From Sweltsa coloradensis (lineage: Eukaryota > Arthropoda > Insecta > Plecoptera > Chloroperlidae), in contig JAMZAV010000767.1 in assembly GCA_024449915.1 (NCBI GenBank), positions 1 through 64,000 on the forward strand: a stretch of DNA of 64,000 nucleotides. The letters are read 5' to 3'. The notes below the pieces were generated by a model that had not been told where the DNA came from, made no database searches, and worked only from the letters and a program-made list of their open reading frames with translations. The translations under genes were made by a program, and so were the position numbers. Below, one piece after another: positions 1-10,508 of this stretch (positions are counted from its first letter, which is position 1; every line of letters starts with the position of its first letter).

Positions 1-123
1 CCCGGGGGGCGGGGGAACAAAAGTCAATGCGCCCCGGGCCCCCCCCCCCCTCGAACCACCTACCGCCTTGACAAGGTGGAGATCTGAACGCGATCTGTGC
101 AGAAACTGTGGAACCCCAGATGA

Positions 124-450
124 CTAGTTCACGTTCTCCACCACAGAGCACCATGTGAATGCTTTCTTGAACGAAATCTTTCCCCACAGGAATTTGAGCT
201 AGTTTGACGTTCTGCCCACGCACAGCGCATCATGAAAAGGTGCTTTCTTGGGAACGAAGTCTTTAAAAAACAGAGGAAGCATGAGCTATTTCGCGTTTGC
301 CCGCACAGCAACCATGTTACGGGTGTTTTTGAACGAAGTCTTTACCAACAGGGAAGCATGAGCTAGTTCGACGTTCTGCCACCACAGCAGAAACCATGTG
401 AAGGTGCTTTTCTTAACAAGTTTTTACCGACCGAGGAAGTAAATGAGAGA
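124..450. repeat. ~78-bp minisatellite, about four copies
   Basis: Four degenerate units begin at about 124, 199, 286 and 363, each opening with a variant of 'gctagttcgacgttctg' and continuing through 'ccatgtgaaggtgctt' and 'gaacgaagtctttacc'. Spacing is 75, 87 and 77 bp. The length differences look like the indel noise seen throughout the first 8 kb. No function is visible, and short open frames here are repeat shadows. Confidence 0.85.
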
Positions 451-648
451 TTTCCACAAGTTTGACGACTAAATAAATCGGTCTGTGGTGGTGGTGACGG
501 TACGGTGCCGGCAATGTGGTACTAGAAGGGGGTTGGGGGGGTTAAAGGGGACACTTGCTTCCATGTGGGATCGGTTACAAAGTTCAACTTTTTTTTGTTT
601 TTTCCAAAAAAAAAATTCTCGTTACAATAGTTTCAAATCTAGAAGGTA
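451..648. other. Low-quality intergenic stretch
   Basis: GT-rich and homopolymer-rich sequence between the minisatellite and an inverted E2 fragment. I see no gene, RNA or recognisable element. Confidence 0.5.
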
Positions 649-910
649 TTGGATGAGCAAAGCGAAGACTTAATTCACTGACCCCCAAAAAACTTAGCCG
701 TTTTTGTTTTTTTGTCTGTTTTTCGCGCTCTAGGGGGGGAAAAACGGCATAATGCGATCTTGATGAAAATTTGAGGGGACCTTCGAAATCTTTTAACTTT
801 TAAAATTTCACTTTTTTGGGGACTCGATCAAATATTTTTATGATTATTGTACTTTTTGTTTTATGCGATTTTTAAATGAGTATTTGCGTATTTTTTGGCA
901 AATGGTACTC
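649..910 (-). mobile_element. Dispersed element E2, 3' end fragment, inverted
   Basis: The reverse complement of this stretch matches the last ~260 bp of the element at 9,741-10,508. Shared landmarks in order on the + strand are 'ttggatgagc', 'cactgacccccaaaaaa', a 'tttttgtctgttt' block, 'cggcat', 'gatcttgatgaaa' and 'gaccttcgaaatct'. Similarity fades beyond about 910. It is a truncated, noisy copy of a repeat seen four times in the window. It has no coding capacity. Confidence 0.75.
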
Positions 911-1721
911 CGATCTTTATGATGACGATCTGAAATCATAAATGTTAGGTTTTTGGCTTTTTTAAAAAAAAAATCTAGAAATCTCCTTTTCGTTTTTCCC
1001 CCCGTTTTTTAATTTGTAAGGAAATTTTAAAAAAGTATGAGACCCCTTTTAAAAAATGAAATCCGGACAAAAAAATTTAAAAAAGCTTATCCATAAAACG
1101 AACGGGAAATCTTTTCGGAGCGGCCAAATTTGAACGAGTGAGGGGCGAACGTAGTATTTCCATTCGACTTAAAGGGCCCTTTTGTTTTCTGCGTGTGTGT
1201 GTATGTGTGGCGTGTGTGTACTTTAAAAACAGCCGAACGTTTGAAAAATTTGCGCTAAATTATTTTAAACAGACATCCGGTACAATTTTTATTAAAAACT
1301 GCTAAAAAAATCAGCAAGATTCATTGCGATTTAAAACCCTCAAAAAGTAAACTGAAAAATAGCTTCCAATGTTTAAAAAATTTTTTTAACACACGTTTAG
1401 ATTTTGAAAAATTTTTTTTTGTTTTTTTTCGCCGGGGCCGTGAAAATGCCGTGCCCATGAAGGTTGTCGAATGTTGGACGTCAGGTCCCCCAAAAAATTC
1501 CCGCTCGTAGTTGAGAAAAACCCTTGCAATTTTCACGTTTTTCGTACTGGTTTATGTTTACCAAGTGGGCCCTTTTGCCACGATGATGGACTACACGCGT
1601 TTTATGCTTCAAAAATTTTTAATTATTTTGAAATACAATCTAAAATTACAAAAACTTTCCCGACCAGGGGATTGAAAACCCCGTTTCCCCCATTTCGGGT
1701 ACAAGGGGGCTGTAGCCCCTG

Positions 1722-2093
1722 ACTAGGGAAACGCCAAAAGTCGTGTAAGACGAAAGGAGCGAGTCTGTGGTTTTTGGGACCCGGGGAACATTTGCATTTT
1801 AAATTTTATAATTATATTCGTATAAATATGGGGATTGGGGGAAATCACTGTGCCGGAGGTTGTGTTGTTTGGGAGTCTTTAACTGAATATTTCCCTGTGA
1901 CTGCCGGTCTTGCTTAAAGGTAATTGTTGGTCCGGGATTGTTCAAAGTTTAGGCCTAGTTTTTGCCAAAATCTCCCTGTAGCCTATGATAGGCTAGGGAG
2001 GCCTAAAGGGAAGGGGAAAAAAAGTGTTACCGTATACTCGCACATGGCTCACTCACTTTGTCTAAAGACTTTGGGCTTTTCCCAGTAAATAAT
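1722..2093. mobile_element. MITE-like element, copy 1 (CTAGGGAAACGCCAAA termini)
   Basis: It starts 'gactagggaaacgccaaa' and ends with a degraded inverse, 'ttgggcttttcccagt'. Just inside the right end is 'atggctcactcactttg', the complement of the subterminal part seen in the better copy at 2,844. An internal palindrome 'tagcctatgataggcta' lies near 1,980. It is noncoding and probably mobilised in trans by a DNA transposase. The family is not identified. Confidence 0.6.
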
Positions 2094-2843
2094 ATATTGG
2101 TAGATGGCCAAGTCGTCCCCATCCCCAAAATAACCCAAATTTTCATTAAATTGGCTATCTTTTTCCCCCAAATGCCTTATATTTTTCAGGGAATCTTTTT
2201 TAGACATTGGTTAGGGTGAAATACCATAACTTCGATTCTGTCTTGGTTTAGTAAATTACGGCAAAATTTGGGATGCTCTTGCAAAAAACAAAAAAATAAA
2301 ACCCTCGATTCTAAACAATTAAAGGTTCACCATGGGCCTTGTTTATTAAAAAAATATAAAAATTTTAAGAGGGGACGCAGCAAGGAGTGATCTCCATTCG
2401 ATTTAAACGGCCCTTACGTTTTTCTGCGTGCGTGGTGGTGCGTGTGTGTGTGCGTTAAAAATCTCCCCGAATCGCTGAAACAGATTGCGCTGAAATTTTA
2501 AAACACCCGGGTACGATTTTTTGAATCTGCTAAAAAATCAGAAAGATCCATTGCGATTAAACCTACAAGGCATAAAAAAAGGCTTCCAATTTTAAAATTT
2601 TTTTTTAACGACTGGTTTAGTTTTTTGAAAAATTTTTTGTTTTTTATTAACCTGCCGGGGAAATGCCTGCCATGCAAGGCTACGATGTTGAACGTCAAGG
2701 AAACCCTAAATTCCGCTGGGAATTTGGAAAATTTTGAAAATATTTACCGTATTTCGGATTGGCTATGTTTCACAAAATCTTTCCCGACCAGGGGATTGCC
2801 CACGTCTCCCCATTTCGGCTATAAGGGCGCTTTAGCCAACTAG

Positions 2844-3124
2844 ACTTGGGAAACGCCAAAGTCGTTTTTAGAAGATGAGCGGTCATGTGGTAAATACCCG
2901 GGGGAATTTTTGAATTTAATTTTGAAAATTTATATTCGTATAAAAATATTTTTTTAAAAGTTTCGTTGGTTTCCGGGCGCGTCAAATGTAAGGCCATAAT
3001 GCGCCTCTCTAGCCTATGATAGGCTAGGAGGGCCCAAGGTAGGGGGGAAAAAAGTAAAGTAACCGGGGTTTCGCAAAAAAATGGCTCATCACTTTGTTTA
3101 ACAACGGGTTTGGCGTTTCCCTAG
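2844..3124. mobile_element. MITE-like element, copy 2, ~280 bp
   Basis: Left end 'gggaaacgccaaagtcg' and right end 'ggtttggcgtttccctagt' are inverted repeats. The match continues inward for about 45 bp: 'gatgagc' on the left against 'atggctcatcactttg' on the right. A 19-bp palindrome 'tagcctatgataggctagg' sits inside. The length and lack of coding sequence fit a MITE. The left terminus resembles the 5' end of E2 (9,741 and 41,591). Confidence 0.65.
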
Positions 3125-3140
3125 TAAATATTTACCTCTA

Positions 3141-4839
3141 AATTTCCGTTATGCCTCATTTACCACTAAGTTACCCCCTTGTTTTTCTTTTTTTATACCA
3201 ACGAGAATGTAGAATCCAAAATCCCCCTTTGCATCACTTTTTTATCCGTCCGTTTTGCGTATGTCAAGTCTTACGATAAAAATAAACTAAATTGATTTAA
3301 AAAGTGTTTTTTGTTGACATTGACCCTCACAGAATTTTTTTGGTGACCTGGGGGTTCGGGGGCGTAGCTGAACAAACAGTGAGAGAGTGTGAAATCGACA
3401 CCTCCCCCGAGGGGAGTTTTAAAGCGGGAGAAACGTTTTTTTATAAATTCGCTTCGCTCTCTTCTTTGGTGCTTCTCTGCGTGTTTGTTTTTTGACGCCC
3501 ATATTGTCAGGGAAACATTTCTTGGAATAACCAAAAATTTAAAACCCAAACAAATTTCCTTCCCCATTTTAGGCGCGTGCATAGTGGGTATTTGGGAAGG
3601 GCGCATTTTGTTTGATACCCGCACGGGTCCGGAGTATATTGTAAATTTTTTAAAATTTTTTTTTTAGTAATTTGGTGTTAAAATTTTTAAATTTGGGATT
3701 TTGAAAATTTTTTGTTTTATTTTTCGTGTTTTTTTAATGTATTGTATTTTAAAAAAAATTTTTTTTATTTGCATTTAAAAAAACTTTTTTGCTAAAAAAA
3801 TGAAAATGAAAAATAAACCAGATTTAAGAAGCTTTGTAGAAAATACACACATAAATATACTCCTTTTTATTGAAAAATAAAAAATTGAGAGTTTGGGGGA
3901 GGGCCGGGGATGCACTAAGAATACGCTAGTTTGTACGTAGAAATCTCGTGTTTGGTGGAGGTGCCCGAAAGAGAGGTTTACCCCTTTTTGCCCGAACAAT
4001 TTTTTTGCGCGGGGTTTTGGGCTGGAAAATGAGCGATCCGATTTTTAAATGGGGGACCGCTGATTGGCTGCAACCCCCCCCGGTGACTAGCATCTTCTTT
4101 TGCTTTGGAAAAATTGTAGGTCTCCCTTATAATCGTTTGTGTACGTGTTTTTCCCACTATAGATTTTTTAAAAAAAGTGTTTTTTTCTTCAGTAACAAAA
4201 CCTTACTCTGTATAATGATTATTTTCTAATTTTCTAATTTTTGAATTATGATTATGACGCACATTATCCAAATACTCACTTTAGTTTTAGAATATTTTTT
4301 GCACCTAAAATAAGGGTTAATCAGTACTCAAAAGTACAAAAACATGTGTCATAATGCAGAAACTATTTGAGATAACAAAATTTTAAAAACCTCTATTGAT
4401 ACTTTGCCACAATAACATATTTTATACTTTAAGAACATTATTTTCATTGTGCCTTTAAAAAATGGGAAAAAGAAACGCTGATCATAATCTTTACAACATA
4501 TTTGTCTTTAATGGGAATTTTACTTTGGAACTTAACTTTAATATCAGTATATTGTGTAAATTATTTTAAAACTAAAATTTTTTGAGAAACTCGAGTAAAT
4601 ACAAAAAAAGGGCTTAGATTATTTAAAGTAACTTTTTCCTTAATGTTTCCCAATCCCCCATGAGGTATTTTAGTTAAAATTGTTGGTTTTTGATAAACGA
4701 AAAAGAAAAAAAAAACAGAATTAATCAGACAAGGGCCCTACGAGTAGCTTTAAAATCCTCATTTCTTCGCTCCCCCGTCAATTTTTTTTTAAGTATTTAA
4801 AATTTTTTAGATTGTGTAAAAAATTTCAAACACATGCCG
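3141..4839. other. AT-rich unpolished stretch without recognisable features
   Basis: Long A and T runs, broken short frames and no matches to the other repeats in the window. A short 'attcgcttcgctct' near 3,449 recalls the E2 3' terminus but is too short to call. Open frames of up to 117 codons around 3,270-3,670 overlap on both strands and show no domain. Confidence 0.5.
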
Positions 4840-4905
4840 CTCCTTTATGGGGGCGGGACCAAACCCACGCTCCAACATATGCTCATGCGGACGGCTTCAT
4901 AAGTA
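4840..4905 (-). mobile_element. Truncated tRNA-like SINE head (family A)
   Basis: Read on the minus strand this resembles the head of the SINE at 5,160-5,516. The end 'gcggacggctt' matches 'gcggacggctc', and a box-B-like 'aaacccacg' occupies the equivalent place. About 35 bp of the middle are missing. It is a fragment and supports the family being multicopy. Confidence 0.5.
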
Positions 4906-5159
4906 GATATTCCTACCACGGTCGTATAGAGCACGCCACGCCATCTCCTGACTCCCCGGTCCCTGGAGGTCCCTTTAAAGCTCTGATTTTAAGCCTTCTT
5001 GGGGCAGCACTGGCCCCCTAATACTTTCACGTGACGTAAAACTGAGACCGGAACTTCTTGTTGTGCTGGAAAGAACTAACCAGCCTTCACGGGCCCTCTC
5101 CCGCCTCCCATGACTCACTCGTGTTTTGTTTTTCGTTGAAATATTACTATTCGATTGGA
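4906..5159. other. Intergenic stretch between SINEs
   Basis: Moderate-GC sequence ('ctgactccccggtccctgg' and onward) with no gene signal. The direct continuation from the truncated SINE head is not matched elsewhere in the window. Confidence 0.4.
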
Positions 5160-5516
5160 ATTGCTTAAACGTCTCTATTAATGTTTTGGCTTTCGAGACG
5201 AATGGGGATAGAAAAGGGATAAAGAGAACAGAAAGGAGGAGGGGAAAACCCGGTACCGGCCGTAGCCTACTCCTTTCGAAAAGTACCGGGGGGCCAACGG
5301 CCTAACGTCCCATCCAAAGGGGGGTTGAACGTCCTTGACATCTATAGGTTCCCCCAAAACCCCGGACGGCGAGCGAAAAATAAAGGGAAAAAAAGCCGTT
5401 ATTTTGGGGGTGAATGAAAATTAAAACCCATCCGTATGGGGGATTCAAACCCACGTCCCCTAATTAGATCTCACGCTTGGGGACCGGGGCCTCAAGATAT
5501 GATTACCGCGGACGGC
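5160..5516 (-). mobile_element. tRNA-headed SINE (family A), near full length
   Basis: On the minus strand it begins 'agccgtccgcggtaa', followed by a tRNA-like ~85-bp head that ends in a box-B motif 'gggtttgaatccc' at about 5,439-5,451. The body then carries 'tttcgaaaagtacc', 'gtagcctac' and 'acccggtaccggc' (as read on the + strand) and ends in 'acgtctctattaatg'. The body matches that of the 5S-headed SINE at 44,693-45,112 almost word for word, read in inverse. Pol III transcription from the internal promoter is expected of such elements. Box A is weak, and several homopolymers look inflated. Confidence 0.8.
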
Positions 5517-6676
5517 TCTTGTTTTTTTAAAAGTAAAAAATAATTTGAATTTACAATTTTAATCTGATATTTTTAAAATTACTCATCATATTTCCAGAAC
5601 TTGAGTTCTTTCTCAAAAAATGACATAACAAAAAAACCCACCAGTAATATACGAGGGAAAATTTGGGAAACGGGCATAGACACTCAAATTTTGAAAGGGG
5701 AAGTAATAATTTTTAAAAAAGGAAAATGGGGATTTAAGCCCCAAAATTCATTTGGTTTTGAGCTTTTTTTTTTTTCGATTTGGATTAGGACCCCCGCTAT
5801 AGGGCGCACCAGGTTAACCTGGCGTCTGGTTTACTATGATAGGGCGTTTAGGTTTAAACGATTTATATTCAATTCCAGCACCCATTTTTATTATTGTGTA
5901 TCGGCTTGGTGTTGGGGGGTTCCTGCATGCCCTTTGATTTTTGGCGCATGATACGGCATACTTTTACTAGAATAAGCTTTACATTATGCTTTTTGGCATC
6001 GTCGTGAACATGGTCGAAATATCAGTCCCCTAGGATATACAAAAAAAACAAAAGCAAAATTCAACACTGTCTTTAATTCATTCCACAATTTGGCATTTTT
6101 GTTTTTTTACCATGAATTTTCAGTGGCTGGCCTAGTTTATTCTGAAGTTACTAAACAAAATCCCCGGAAGTTGTTCTTTTTTAAAATAAATAAATTAAAA
6201 TTTTTTTTCTCGAGTCTTAAAAATTTAAAACTTTTTTTTGTAGTCTACATAAGCAGTAATTTAAAATAAAAACGCTTTGGGTTTTTTTTGAAATCAGCTT
6301 GATGAGTTGACAAGATTTTTTGAGGCTTCAAATTTTGGTTTTAATTTTAAAAGTTTCAAAAACAGGATTCTTTTTGTACGTTTTTTAAAAGAATAATATT
6401 AGGTTTGGTACAAATTTAAATTTGCCTTGAAAATTTTGTTTTTAAAAATTATTTTTGACTTTTTTCACAATAATTTATTTTACATAAGTAAAAATTATAT
6501 TGAAAATTGAGTTTCATAAAAAATGTCGTGGGATTTTCCGTTTTAAAATTTTTTTTTTACATTATATATTTTAAAAAACTTAAAAAACAAATTCACTAAA
6601 CAATAATTAAAAAAATTACAATACAAAGTATTAACCAAAAATTAAAAATAAATACACACCTGAATTATAGTTTTTG
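5517..6676. other. AT-rich unpolished stretch
   Basis: Mostly A and T runs with no repeat landmark and no coding signal. One 116-codon frame at 5,601-5,951 runs into the SINE flank and has no recognisable domain. Confidence 0.45.
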
Positions 6677-7190
6677 TTGAGGCGGTGGTTGCTGGGTGGA
6701 CCGCCTCTCTCGCGCTGTAGTTTTGATGCGGGCCCCGTCCCGCGCCGTGAGCTTCCGAATATCAGTGTCCTGGGCCCCCAGCCCAGGAGGCGCTACCGTG
6801 TCCTGCAGGACCCCGAGCATGATCCTGAAGGTTATAGGTTTTTGGGTTTAGGGGTGGCTGCTGTGGTGGGGCCGGCCTCTCTCGCGCGTAGTTGATGAGC
6901 TGGCCCAGTCCCGCGCCCTGGCTTCCCCTGTCAGTGCCCTGGTCCCTCGAGCCCCGGAGGCCTACCCTGTCCTGCGGAGCCCCGTAAAAATGATTGAAGG
7001 TTTTTAGGTTTTTGGTTTAGGCGGTGGCTGCTGTGGTGGCGCGCCCTCTCGCGCTGTATTGTGATGCTGGCCCAGTCCCGCGCCGTGAGCTTCCGCTGTC
7101 GTGTCCTGGTCCCTCGAGCCCAGGGGGCGCTATCGTGTCCTCAGGAAACCCCGTGCTGTCGCTAGGGCCCGGACACCACACCGCGTTTTA
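6677..7190. repeat. GC-rich ~170-bp tandem repeat, three copies
   Basis: Units begin near 6,679, 6,850 and 7,020. Each contains 'ggcggtggctgctg', 'cctctctcgcgc', 'cccgcgccgtgagcttcc', 'ggtccctcgagccc' and 'gtgtcctgcagg'. Units 1 and 2 are joined by 'ggtttttgggttta'-like linkers. The + frame gives a recurring 'GPVPRREL' peptide in copies 1 and 3, but no frame stays open across all three copies. I treat it as a satellite rather than a gene. It borders the C-rich tract that follows. Confidence 0.85.
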
Positions 7191-8440
7191 TGCCGATAGG
7201 GGCCGCGAAAATTGTCGCTCGCGAGCCGTCGTTTGCCCCCTGTTGCCGCCGCCGCCTCCACTTTCCCCCTCCTCCCCTCCCCGCCGCCGCCCGGGAGGAG
7301 CGCCGTAGCTTTTTCTGGGTTTGACTGCGTTTCCACCCCCACCCCCCCAAACTACTTCCCCTTCCACAACCCCCTCCTTCCCCCCCCTCCCCCCCCTCCC
7401 CAGCCACCCCCAAGCCCCCCCTTTGGGCCTGCCGCGGAGCTCCATAACTGTTACTTACTCCACCTCCTCCCCCTCCCCCTCCTCCCCCACAAAACCCCTC
7501 CCCCAAAACCCACCCCTGCCCACCCCCACTCCCCCCACAACCACCCCCACTCCCCACTATTACCTGCCGCTGGGGCACCGTAACTGCTACTTAATCCTCC
7601 CCTCCTGCCCCTCCTGCCCCCCCTCCACGCCCCAAACCAACTCCCCCCCCTCCCCCTCCCCCCGCCATCCACCCCCCTCCCCCTCCACTATAGGGCACCG
7701 TAACTACGCTTAATCCACCCCCTCCTCCCCCACCTGCCCCCCCCCCCTCCCCCAGACCATCCCCTCCACCTCCACCTCCACCTCCCCACTAGGAGCACCG
7801 TAAATACTGCTTAATCCACCCCCTCCTCCCCTCTTTCCCCTCCCCCTCCCCCCCGACCTCCGCCTCCAGAACTAGGTGCTCCGTACTGCTGCTAAACCCT
7901 CATTCCACCCCCTCCCCCTCCACCCACCTCCCCCCCCTCCGCCGCCACCCCCCGACCAAAATTCCTCCCTCTCCCTCGTCCCCCTCCCCTCCTGCATCAT
8001 CCCTCTCATTCCCCTCCATTTTTACCACGGCTCATGGATACACCCCCTAGGGGGGTAGGGCCACCACCCCCCATCATCCCCCACCTTTATCCCCCCTCCC
8101 TTCCCCCCTCCTCCCTTCATCGGGGGCCCTTCACCATCACCCCCATCTCGGGAACCCCCCCCCCCCTTTTATACCTCCCCCCCCCACCCTTCCCGCCCCC
8201 TTTCATATATGACTCATTAACATCGGCCCGACTCATCAGGCCTCATGCCCCCCAGCTTCCCCCTTTCGTGCCATCAGCTTCTTTTTCCCTCATCATAGAG
8301 GAATCTCAATCATCTTTCCCTTCTCATCAAACCCGGGAAACTTTTTCAAATCCGTACCGCCATGACCAACCACCTCCTGACCCCCCCCATGACCACCCCC
8401 GTGACCCCTTCTTGTCGCCGCGGCCTTCTTCTTTTTTCTG
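7191..8440. repeat. C-rich, G-poor pyrimidine tract with embedded tandem repeat
   Basis: About 1.2 kb in which the + strand is overwhelmingly C and T. Within it a short marker recurs, 'ggcaccgtaactgctactt' and variants, near 7,302, 7,440, 7,577, 7,699, 7,796 and 7,873. Spacing is roughly 80-140 bp. Between markers are runs such as 'cctccccctcc'. Proline-rich frames on the + strand and glycine-rich frames on the - strand follow from composition and are not genes. Such mirror-type pyrimidine tracts can form triplex or i-motif structures. Base accuracy here is doubtful. Confidence 0.8.
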
Positions 8441-9555
8441 CAAAATGGAAAAATTTTGGGTATAATATAATATTATTTGAGGTATCCTATTTAAATTAAA
8501 GTAAATACTTATACATGTCCAAAATGTCTACTAATAACAATGAAATATTGAATGAAATTATCAAAATAGAAGACTGATCCCATCTAAATAAGACAATTTC
8601 GAAGCACTATGTAAGAAGGGGGTTTAACGCTATAGGCTCGGGTGTGTGCCGGACTGCGTGAATATGTGGGAAAAACAGTCTGCCACACAGAACAAGTGGG
8701 ATGTAGCTCATGAAAACATAAACATGAAACGGGCAGTTCAAAAACTCAACAATAGCTGGTTCGATTCAAATAGCGAAGAAAGGGATGGCATATTATTGAA
8801 ATGTATTTTATTTTTACTAAATTTTTTTGCCTGCTTAGTCTGAACTTTCTTGTTAAGGATAGAGAAAAGTAAGTAGCTGACATCATAATTATAATTTTCC
8901 ATTCTAGAACCCCGTAAGGGTCACGGCACGCTGATGGGGAGTTTATTTAATCATTAAAATGAGGGCCCGCCATGACCCCTCAAAAAATTAAGTACAATTA
9001 TTAAAAGAAATTAAACTCCCGACGAATGATTCGAGACGCATGCTGCTCGCACATTACTCCCACGTGCCACGAACACGCGTGGCGCACATGAACGCACCTT
9101 ACCAGGTAGCTGGCTGCGAGAACTAACCTAGTTTGACCCTTGACTTCGACCTAACCCCACATGTACGCGATAGTTTAGTTTGAAAGTGGCATGCTTCACG
9201 GCTCTGATTGGTTCACCTTGTCTTCTTATGTACATGTAATTAAATACATACACCTGTCTAATATTCAAGAACTCACTTAGCGAGAGAGAATATACTGTCA
9301 TAGCCAGTAGTAAATGAATGATAATCTAACCCTGGACAAATAGTAACTACATCCTGACCACAAACGACTGACTGCAGCTCAACATAATGTTTAGAATGTT
9401 GTATGTTGATAAAAATCAAATAAATACCTTCCTCCAGATTCCTAGATTCGAATCATCGACCAAACAGTTTTCCAAATCAAATTTTGTTATGAAGTCTTAA
9501 TTTGCAACTATTTTCCACTAATGTAAATATAATATAGGAACTAATGATGGTGATT
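8441..9555. other. Polished intergenic segment
   Basis: Balanced sequence without the homopolymer inflation of its neighbours. I see no exon-like frame longer than 65 codons, no RNA gene and no repeat found elsewhere in the window. A 'ctgattggttcac' CCAAT-like string near 9,205 is isolated and not evidence of a promoter. Confidence 0.45.
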
Positions 9556-9727
9556 TGTGTTTATTAACGTCTCTATTACTGCACTTAGGAGACGATTAGT
9601 GGTGATAGATGACGATGAAGGTCGATTTAAAAAATCATGCCTTATGCGGGATTCGAACCCACGTCCTCGTAGAGCCATACGCTTCGAACCAGAGCCCTAA
9701 TCGTATGTGTTACCGCGGACGGCTATA
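9556..9727 (-). mobile_element. tRNA-headed SINE (family A), internally deleted
   Basis: The minus-strand head starts 'agccgtccgcggtaacaca' at 9,727 and reaches box B 'gggttcgaatccc' at about 9,649-9,661. The + strand then reads 'gtggtgatagatgacgatg', the tail portion shared with the 5S-headed SINE, and 'aacgtctctattactgcac'. The central body ('acccggtaccggc' and neighbours) is missing. Sequence quality is good here, so this copy gives the best view of the head. Confidence 0.8.
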
Positions 9728-9740
9728 TAAGCTTATCAAC

Positions 9741-10508
9741 TAACTAGGAAAACGCTAAAGTCCCGCCGCGTTGATGGATGAGCATTTTAAAGGTTTTAGT
9801 TTACGTGGGATATCTTTACTTTTGCAAGTGCTTTGTTTTGCTGCCTACGCATTGTAGGTGAATGTTGTCAAGTTTCTTTTGTTTCTTGTCAATTGGTTTT
9901 ATTTACCGTAAAAAACTTGTATTAAAAGCTTTATTTCTACGAATTCTGGCTAATTTTTCAACTTTTTCTTCAAAAGGTACTACATAACCATAACCTTAAT
10001 GTCCATGTATAATATGAACGTTGTAGCCCCAACCGTTTGGTCAGAATTGGCCCAAATGCACGAAAATATCGCACAAAAAGTCAAAAAACGTATATTAAAA
10101 GCTTTATTTCTCTCGATTCTGGCTACTTTTTCAACTTTTTCTTTCAAAAAGCAAAACATCATCATTACCTTAATGTTCCATGTGAAATATGAACGTTGTA
10201 GCCCCACCCGTTTGGTCAGAATTGGCCCAAATGGCACGAAAATATCGCATCAAAAATCGAAAAAAATCGTAAAAGTACGATATTCATGAGAAATTTTCTT
10301 CGATTGTACCCAAAACAATACACCTCTAAGTTCAGAGATTTCGAAGGTCCTGTCAAATTTCATCAAGATCGGATATGCCGTTTGCCTGGTAGAGAGTTAC
10401 AAACAGACAAAAAAAAAAACAAAAAAAAAAAAAAAAACAAAAAAAAAAAACCCGAGCAAATTTTTTTGGGGGTCAGTGAAATTGAAGCCCTTCGCTTCGC
10501 TCATCCAA
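9741..10508 (+). mobile_element. Dispersed element E2, full copy
   Basis: It begins 'ctaggaaaacgctaaagtc' and ends 'cttcgcttcgctcatccaa'. It matches 41,591-42,334 along its whole length, with partial copies at 649-910 and 45,771-45,912. Internally, a ~170-bp segment running from 'aaaagctttatttct' through 'gaacgttgtagcccc' to 'acgaaaatatcgca' occurs twice in tandem. The 3' part 'tttcatcaagatcgg' plus 'caaacagacaaaaa' is typical text of invertebrate DNA-transposon or non-autonomous element ends. 'ggatgagc' near the start and 'gctcatcc' at the end are inverted. Open frames of 85-96 codons inside are not recognisable proteins. Confidence 0.85.
10403..10453 (+). repeat. A-rich simple run within E2
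   Basis: A stretch of A broken by single C bases follows 'acaaacagac'. The E2 copy at 41,591 has only 'gacgagaaaaaaaaaac' here. The extra length is either a real microsatellite expansion or consensus error where polished sequence turns to unpolished. Confidence 0.7.

Larger units (their letters stand above)
1130..3140. repeat. Two direct copies of a ~1-kb unit (MITE plus flank)
   Basis: The stretches 1,130-2,110 and 2,370-3,140 match in order. Shared landmarks are 'ccattcgactta' or 'ccattcgattta', a GT-rich run, 'aaaaatcag' then 'attgcgattt', 'aggcttccaat', 'tttcccgaccagggg', 'gggaaacgccaaa', 'tatattcgtat', 'tagcctatgataggctagg' and a closing 'cctagtaaat'-like end. About 260 bp of unmatched sequence separates the copies. 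Both contain the MITE at the same place, so either the duplication came after the insertion or the whole kilobase is one longer element. Many differences look like consensus noise. Confidence 0.8.

Noticed and set aside
7212..7713. Proline-rich frames (123 and 130 codons) on + and glycine-rich frames on -
   Set aside because: They come from a CCC/CCT-biased tract open in several frames on both strands. There is no domain and the base calls are doubtful.
9649..9727. Genuine tRNA gene on the minus strand
   Set aside because: Box B is good, but box A and the acceptor stem do not pair, and the sequence continues into a SINE tail shared with other copies.
9999..10289. 96-codon frame as a gene
   Set aside because: It lies across the internal duplication of E2, and its reverse frame is equally open. 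No domain.
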